Part shown: positions 61,747-64,000 of the stretch, piece after piece
Numbering within the stretch: position 1 is the first letter of the stretch
Layout of the letters: each line of letters opens with the position of its first letter
Assembly (NCBI GenBank): GCA_037045225.1
Contig: JBAOHZ010000009.1
Coordinates: 1,860,001 to 1,924,000 of the forward strand
From: Nitrospira sp.
Lineage (GTDB): Bacteria > Nitrospirota > Nitrospiria > Nitrospirales > Nitrospiraceae
Direction of reading: 5' to 3'
Length of the DNA: 64,000 nt
Translations under genes and position numbers: made by a program
Notes under the pieces: generated by a model
Told to the model about the DNA's origin: nothing
What the model saw: only the letters and a program-made list of their open reading frames with translations
Databases searched by the model: none

Positions 61747-62637
61747 ATGAACGTGGCCTTGTTAGGCACAGGGTTGCTGGGGCAGGCGGTGGCGGAACGG
61801 CTGCATGCTACCGGTCATCACCTATCGGCCTATAATCGTACTCCTGAAAAAACCCTGGCGCTGCAGCAACAGGGTATTCACATCGCCTTAACGGCGGGAG
61901 AAGCGATCGCCGCTACAGACGTGGTCGTCCTCATGCTGGCAGACGCGACGGCCATTCGTGCCGTGCTGCTCGATCCCTCAACCAGCCAGGCACTTCGCAA
62001 TCGCACGATCATTCAAATGGGGACAATCGGTCCGTCGGAAAGTGGTTCGATCGGAGAAGACATCGAGCGCTTGGGGGGACAATACCTGGAAGCGCCGGTG
62101 CTAGGAAGCATCGCCGAAGCCAAATCGGGCACCCTCCTGATCATGGTCGGAGCGACTCCGGAGCAGTTTGTCACCTGGTCACCGCTCCTGCATGCCCTCA
62201 GTTCGGACGTGCGCCTGATCGGCCCGGTGGGAAAAGCCGCCGTGATGAAGCTCGCGCTGAATCAACTCATTGCCGCAGAAACGGCGGCCTTCGCCCTGAG
62301 TCTTGGACTGGTTCGTCGAGGCGGGGTGGAGGTGGATACCTTTATGGCCGTGTTGCGAAAAAGCGCCCTCTATGCGCCGACGTTCGAGAAGAAGTTGCCT
62401 CGACTCGCGGAACGCAACTATGCCCGGCCAAACTTTTCGACCCGACACCTGTTGAAAGATGTGGAGTTAACCCTTGCCGCCGCAGACACCGCACAGCTCT
62501 CCCCAGGCGGACTCCCGGGGGTCCGATCACTGCTCCTCGACACCATTGCCATGGGGCTAGGCGATGTGGACTACTCAGCGCTCTATGAACGGGTAGATCC
62601 TGCAACGAGTGGGTCACCGGATAACCTAGGACAGTAG
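61747..62637 (+). CDS. NAD(P)-dependent oxidoreductase of the 3-hydroxyisobutyrate dehydrogenase family
   Basis: A protein of 296 residues. The Rossmann motif NVALLGTGLLGQAVAERLHA is at the N-terminus (GxGxxG). The domain-linking helix contains GPVGKAAVMKLALNQLIAAE with the catalytic Lys. The ATG at 61747 follows GGAGG with 6-base spacing. Substrates in this family are beta-hydroxyacids such as glyoxylate or succinic semialdehyde reduction products, or imines. Confidence 0.85.
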   Translation: MNVALLGTGLLGQAVAERLHATGHHLSAYNRTPEKTLALQQQGIHIALTAGEAIAATDVVVLMLADATAIRAVLLDPSTSQALRNRTIIQMGTIGPSESGSIGEDIERLGGQYLEAPVLGSIAEAKSGTLLIMVGATPEQFVTWSPLLHALSSDVRLIGPVGKAAVMKLALNQLIAAETAAFALSLGLVRRGGVEVDTFMAVLRKSALYAPTFEKKLPRLAERNYARPNFSTRHLLKDVELTLAAADTAQLSPGGLPGVRSLLLDTIAMGLGDVDYSALYERVDPATSGSPDNLGQ

Positions 62638-62649
62638 GTCACTGCACTG

Positions 62650-63159
62650 CTAGGGAGAGGAAGGCGCGGAGCGTGATCCTTGGTTCTCAACGATCGATTG
62701 CACCTTCAGCACGTGAAACCGCCCTCCGGGATTGGTTGGAGCAGTATCACCCTCGATGCGTGTATACCACCAGCGACCTTCGCCTTCTGAATAGTCGGAC
62801 GATAAGGTGATCTCAAATCCCCCTTCCCGATTATTCTCTCGTTGAGCCCAGGCCCCCGTCCAGTGGCGGTCGGACAAGATGTCAGTTCGAAACCGCCCAT
62901 CCTTAAAATCGTAAAAGCCATTGCCGAATTGGTCCAACCTCAACGGCACCACCATCCCGCTTTCTTCGTATTCCCATTCTCCTGCAAGAACCGCATGCTC
63001 CGCCCGATGCAAGGAGATTTCCCCCGACGAGGGCTCCGGCCAGGTCGCTTCTGGTGGCCGTGACGCATGACCACACCCTTGCAGCGCCAGCGCCACAAGA
63101 CCGATCGACATGAATGCCAAATTTGTAGACTTGATCGCGTGAATCCCAGGTCTGTCCAT
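62650..63159 (-). CDS. Hypothetical lipoprotein
   Basis: A protein of 169 residues from ATG 63159, with GAAGGA upstream. The signal peptide (LAFMSIGLVALALQGC) ends in a lipobox. The mature part is polar with many Trp and Gly (EGRWWYTRIEGDTAPTNPGG), suggesting a beta-rich fold. No family is recognised. It is convergent to the dehydrogenase gene, 12 bases apart. Confidence 0.65.
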   Translation of the reverse strand: MDRPGIHAIKSTNLAFMSIGLVALALQGCGHASRPPEATWPEPSSGEISLHRAEHAVLAGEWEYEESGMVVPLRLDQFGNGFYDFKDGRFRTDILSDRHWTGAWAQRENNREGGFEITLSSDYSEGEGRWWYTRIEGDTAPTNPGGRFHVLKVQSIVENQGSRSAPSSP

Positions 63160-63514
63160 ATACGCTCTTCCTTCGGTGCTTTCTCGGAACAAAAAACATA
63201 TCACGCAAACTCACTTGCCTCAAGTCTCTGACGCATTTTGGCTCATTTCAACCACTCATCGGTCGCGTCCAAACTTGCAACAGACAGCACGGCAATACGG
63301 ACGTCGAGCTGGTCGTCGGCAGATCTCGCCCCAGCCCTCCCTGACGTAGAACGTATGTATGAATCCTAGGGGCCTCAAGGTCGAATCCCGTTGACCGATA
63401 AAGAGAAGGTAGGAAAGGCTTGCCTGGCACACTGCGCCGGCACAAACGGGTTCTGTAGACCGATGCCCAAGAGCACCCACGAACCATCTGACCGCAGACG
63501 AAATTGATCGCACG
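63160..63514. other. Intergenic stretch upstream of the GAF gene
   Basis: About 355 bases between two divergent genes. There is no supported coding frame and no hairpin worth naming. It should contain both promoters; TTGACC at 63391 is a possible -35 for the plus-strand gene, but no good -10 follows at the right distance. Confidence 0.4.
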
Positions 63515-64000
63515 ATGAGTACCGCTCCGTTCCCCGACAACGAACCCCAACGGATCGAAGCCCTCATGCGGTATGAGATCCTCGATACCGATCCGGAAAC
63601 GAACTTTGATGATCTCGTGCAGCTGGCCGCGGGGCTCTGCGAAACGCCGATCGCGCTGATCAGCCTGGTTGATCCACTGCGGCAATGGTTCAAGGCGAAG
63701 GTGGGAATCGCGACCTGTGAGACCTCGCGCGATCTGGCATTCTGCGCCCATGCCATCCTCCAGCGCGATATCCTGGAAGTCCCGGATGCACTCGAAGACG
63801 AACGGTTTGCAACCAACCCCCTCGTGACAGGAGAGCCCTTCATTCGGTTTTACGCCGGCGCGCCACTCATCAGCACGGAAGGGTATAGCCTCGGCACGCT
63901 GTGCGTGATCGATCGGACACCTCGTCATCTGACGACGAACCAGCGGCAGACCCTGGCCATCCTCGGACGGCAAGTCCTCAGTCAGCTTGAGTTACGCTTG
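63515..64000 (+). CDS. GAF-domain signalling protein, cut by the window end
   Basis: The frame is open for 162 codons and leaves the window. It starts MSTAPFPDNEPQRIEALMRY and EILDTDPETNFDDLVQLAA, the typical opening of GAF-domain sensor proteins. The GAF domain shows TPIALISLVDPLRQWFKAKV, AFCAHAILQ and FYAGAPLIS with GYSLGTLCVID. What follows (histidine kinase, GGDEF or PAS) is outside the window. No clear ribosome binding site is seen before the ATG. Confidence 0.8.
   Translation, partial: MSTAPFPDNEPQRIEALMRYEILDTDPETNFDDLVQLAAGLCETPIALISLVDPLRQWFKAKVGIATCETSRDLAFCAHAILQRDILEVPDALEDERFATNPLVTGEPFIRFYAGAPLISTEGYSLGTLCVIDRTPRHLTTNQRQTLAILGRQVLSQLELRL

Overview
The window looks like a chromosomal segment of a Gram-negative, GC-rich bacterium, and the gene mix fits the genus Nitrospira (phylum Nitrospirota). 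It has lipopolysaccharide heptose genes (gmhA, a stand-alone hldE C-half), many lipobox lipoproteins, a bacterial deoxyhypusine-synthase-like protein and a giant MalT/AAA-type hybrid kinase. The genus is inferred from gene content and order only; there is no rRNA or other marker in the window.

Region 1 (1-20486, all minus strand) is an accessory locus for a Tc (ABC, insecticidal-toxin-like) complex. In transcription order it holds a fused TcB-TcC protein of 2793 residues with a variable C-terminal tail, a 134-residue likely immunity protein, a RAYT transposase pseudogene with a perfect palindrome, a small zinc-motif protein, two truncated copies of other genes in the locus (a TcA 5' end and a membrane-Nudix 5' end), an orphan 145-residue protein, an intact membrane-anchored Nudix hydrolase, and a TcA-like protein of 2725 residues. 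The TcA protein stops before the expected pore and TcB-binding region. A Shine-Dalgarno sequence sits at the window edge immediately after its stop, so the missing part is probably a separate gene outside the window.

Region 2 (21.1-34.2 kb, mostly plus) is housekeeping: NfeD and an SPFH protein; gmhA with a strong promoter very close to its ATG; a deoxyhypusine-synthase-like protein; a SprT-like metalloprotease followed closely by a Y-family DNA polymerase; an acetyltransferase; the heptose adenylyltransferase; mfd; two SurA/PpiC-type chaperones; EngB (minus); and a monofunctional transglycosylase.

Region 3 (34.2-41.2 kb, minus) is one long run of genes: lemA, two TPM-domain proteins, murJ, ogt, dtd, a conserved hypothetical, an isoaspartyl peptidase and a VOC protein.

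Region 4 (41.3-49.7 kb) holds a PilZ protein, an IS256-type transposase remnant and a 2068-residue hybrid sensor kinase that begins with a degenerate Ser/Thr kinase domain.

Region 5 (49.7-64 kb) has exonuclease III, an MscS channel, lipoproteins, a TPR protein coupled to a pyridine-nucleotide-disulfide oxidoreductase, a MEKHLA-domain protein, leuCD, CorA, an inositol-monophosphatase-family enzyme, a 3-hydroxyisobutyrate-dehydrogenase-like protein and a GAF-domain gene cut by the window end. Three hairpins sharing an ACGGCCT/AGGCCGT outer stem cluster at 49.3-50.9 kb.
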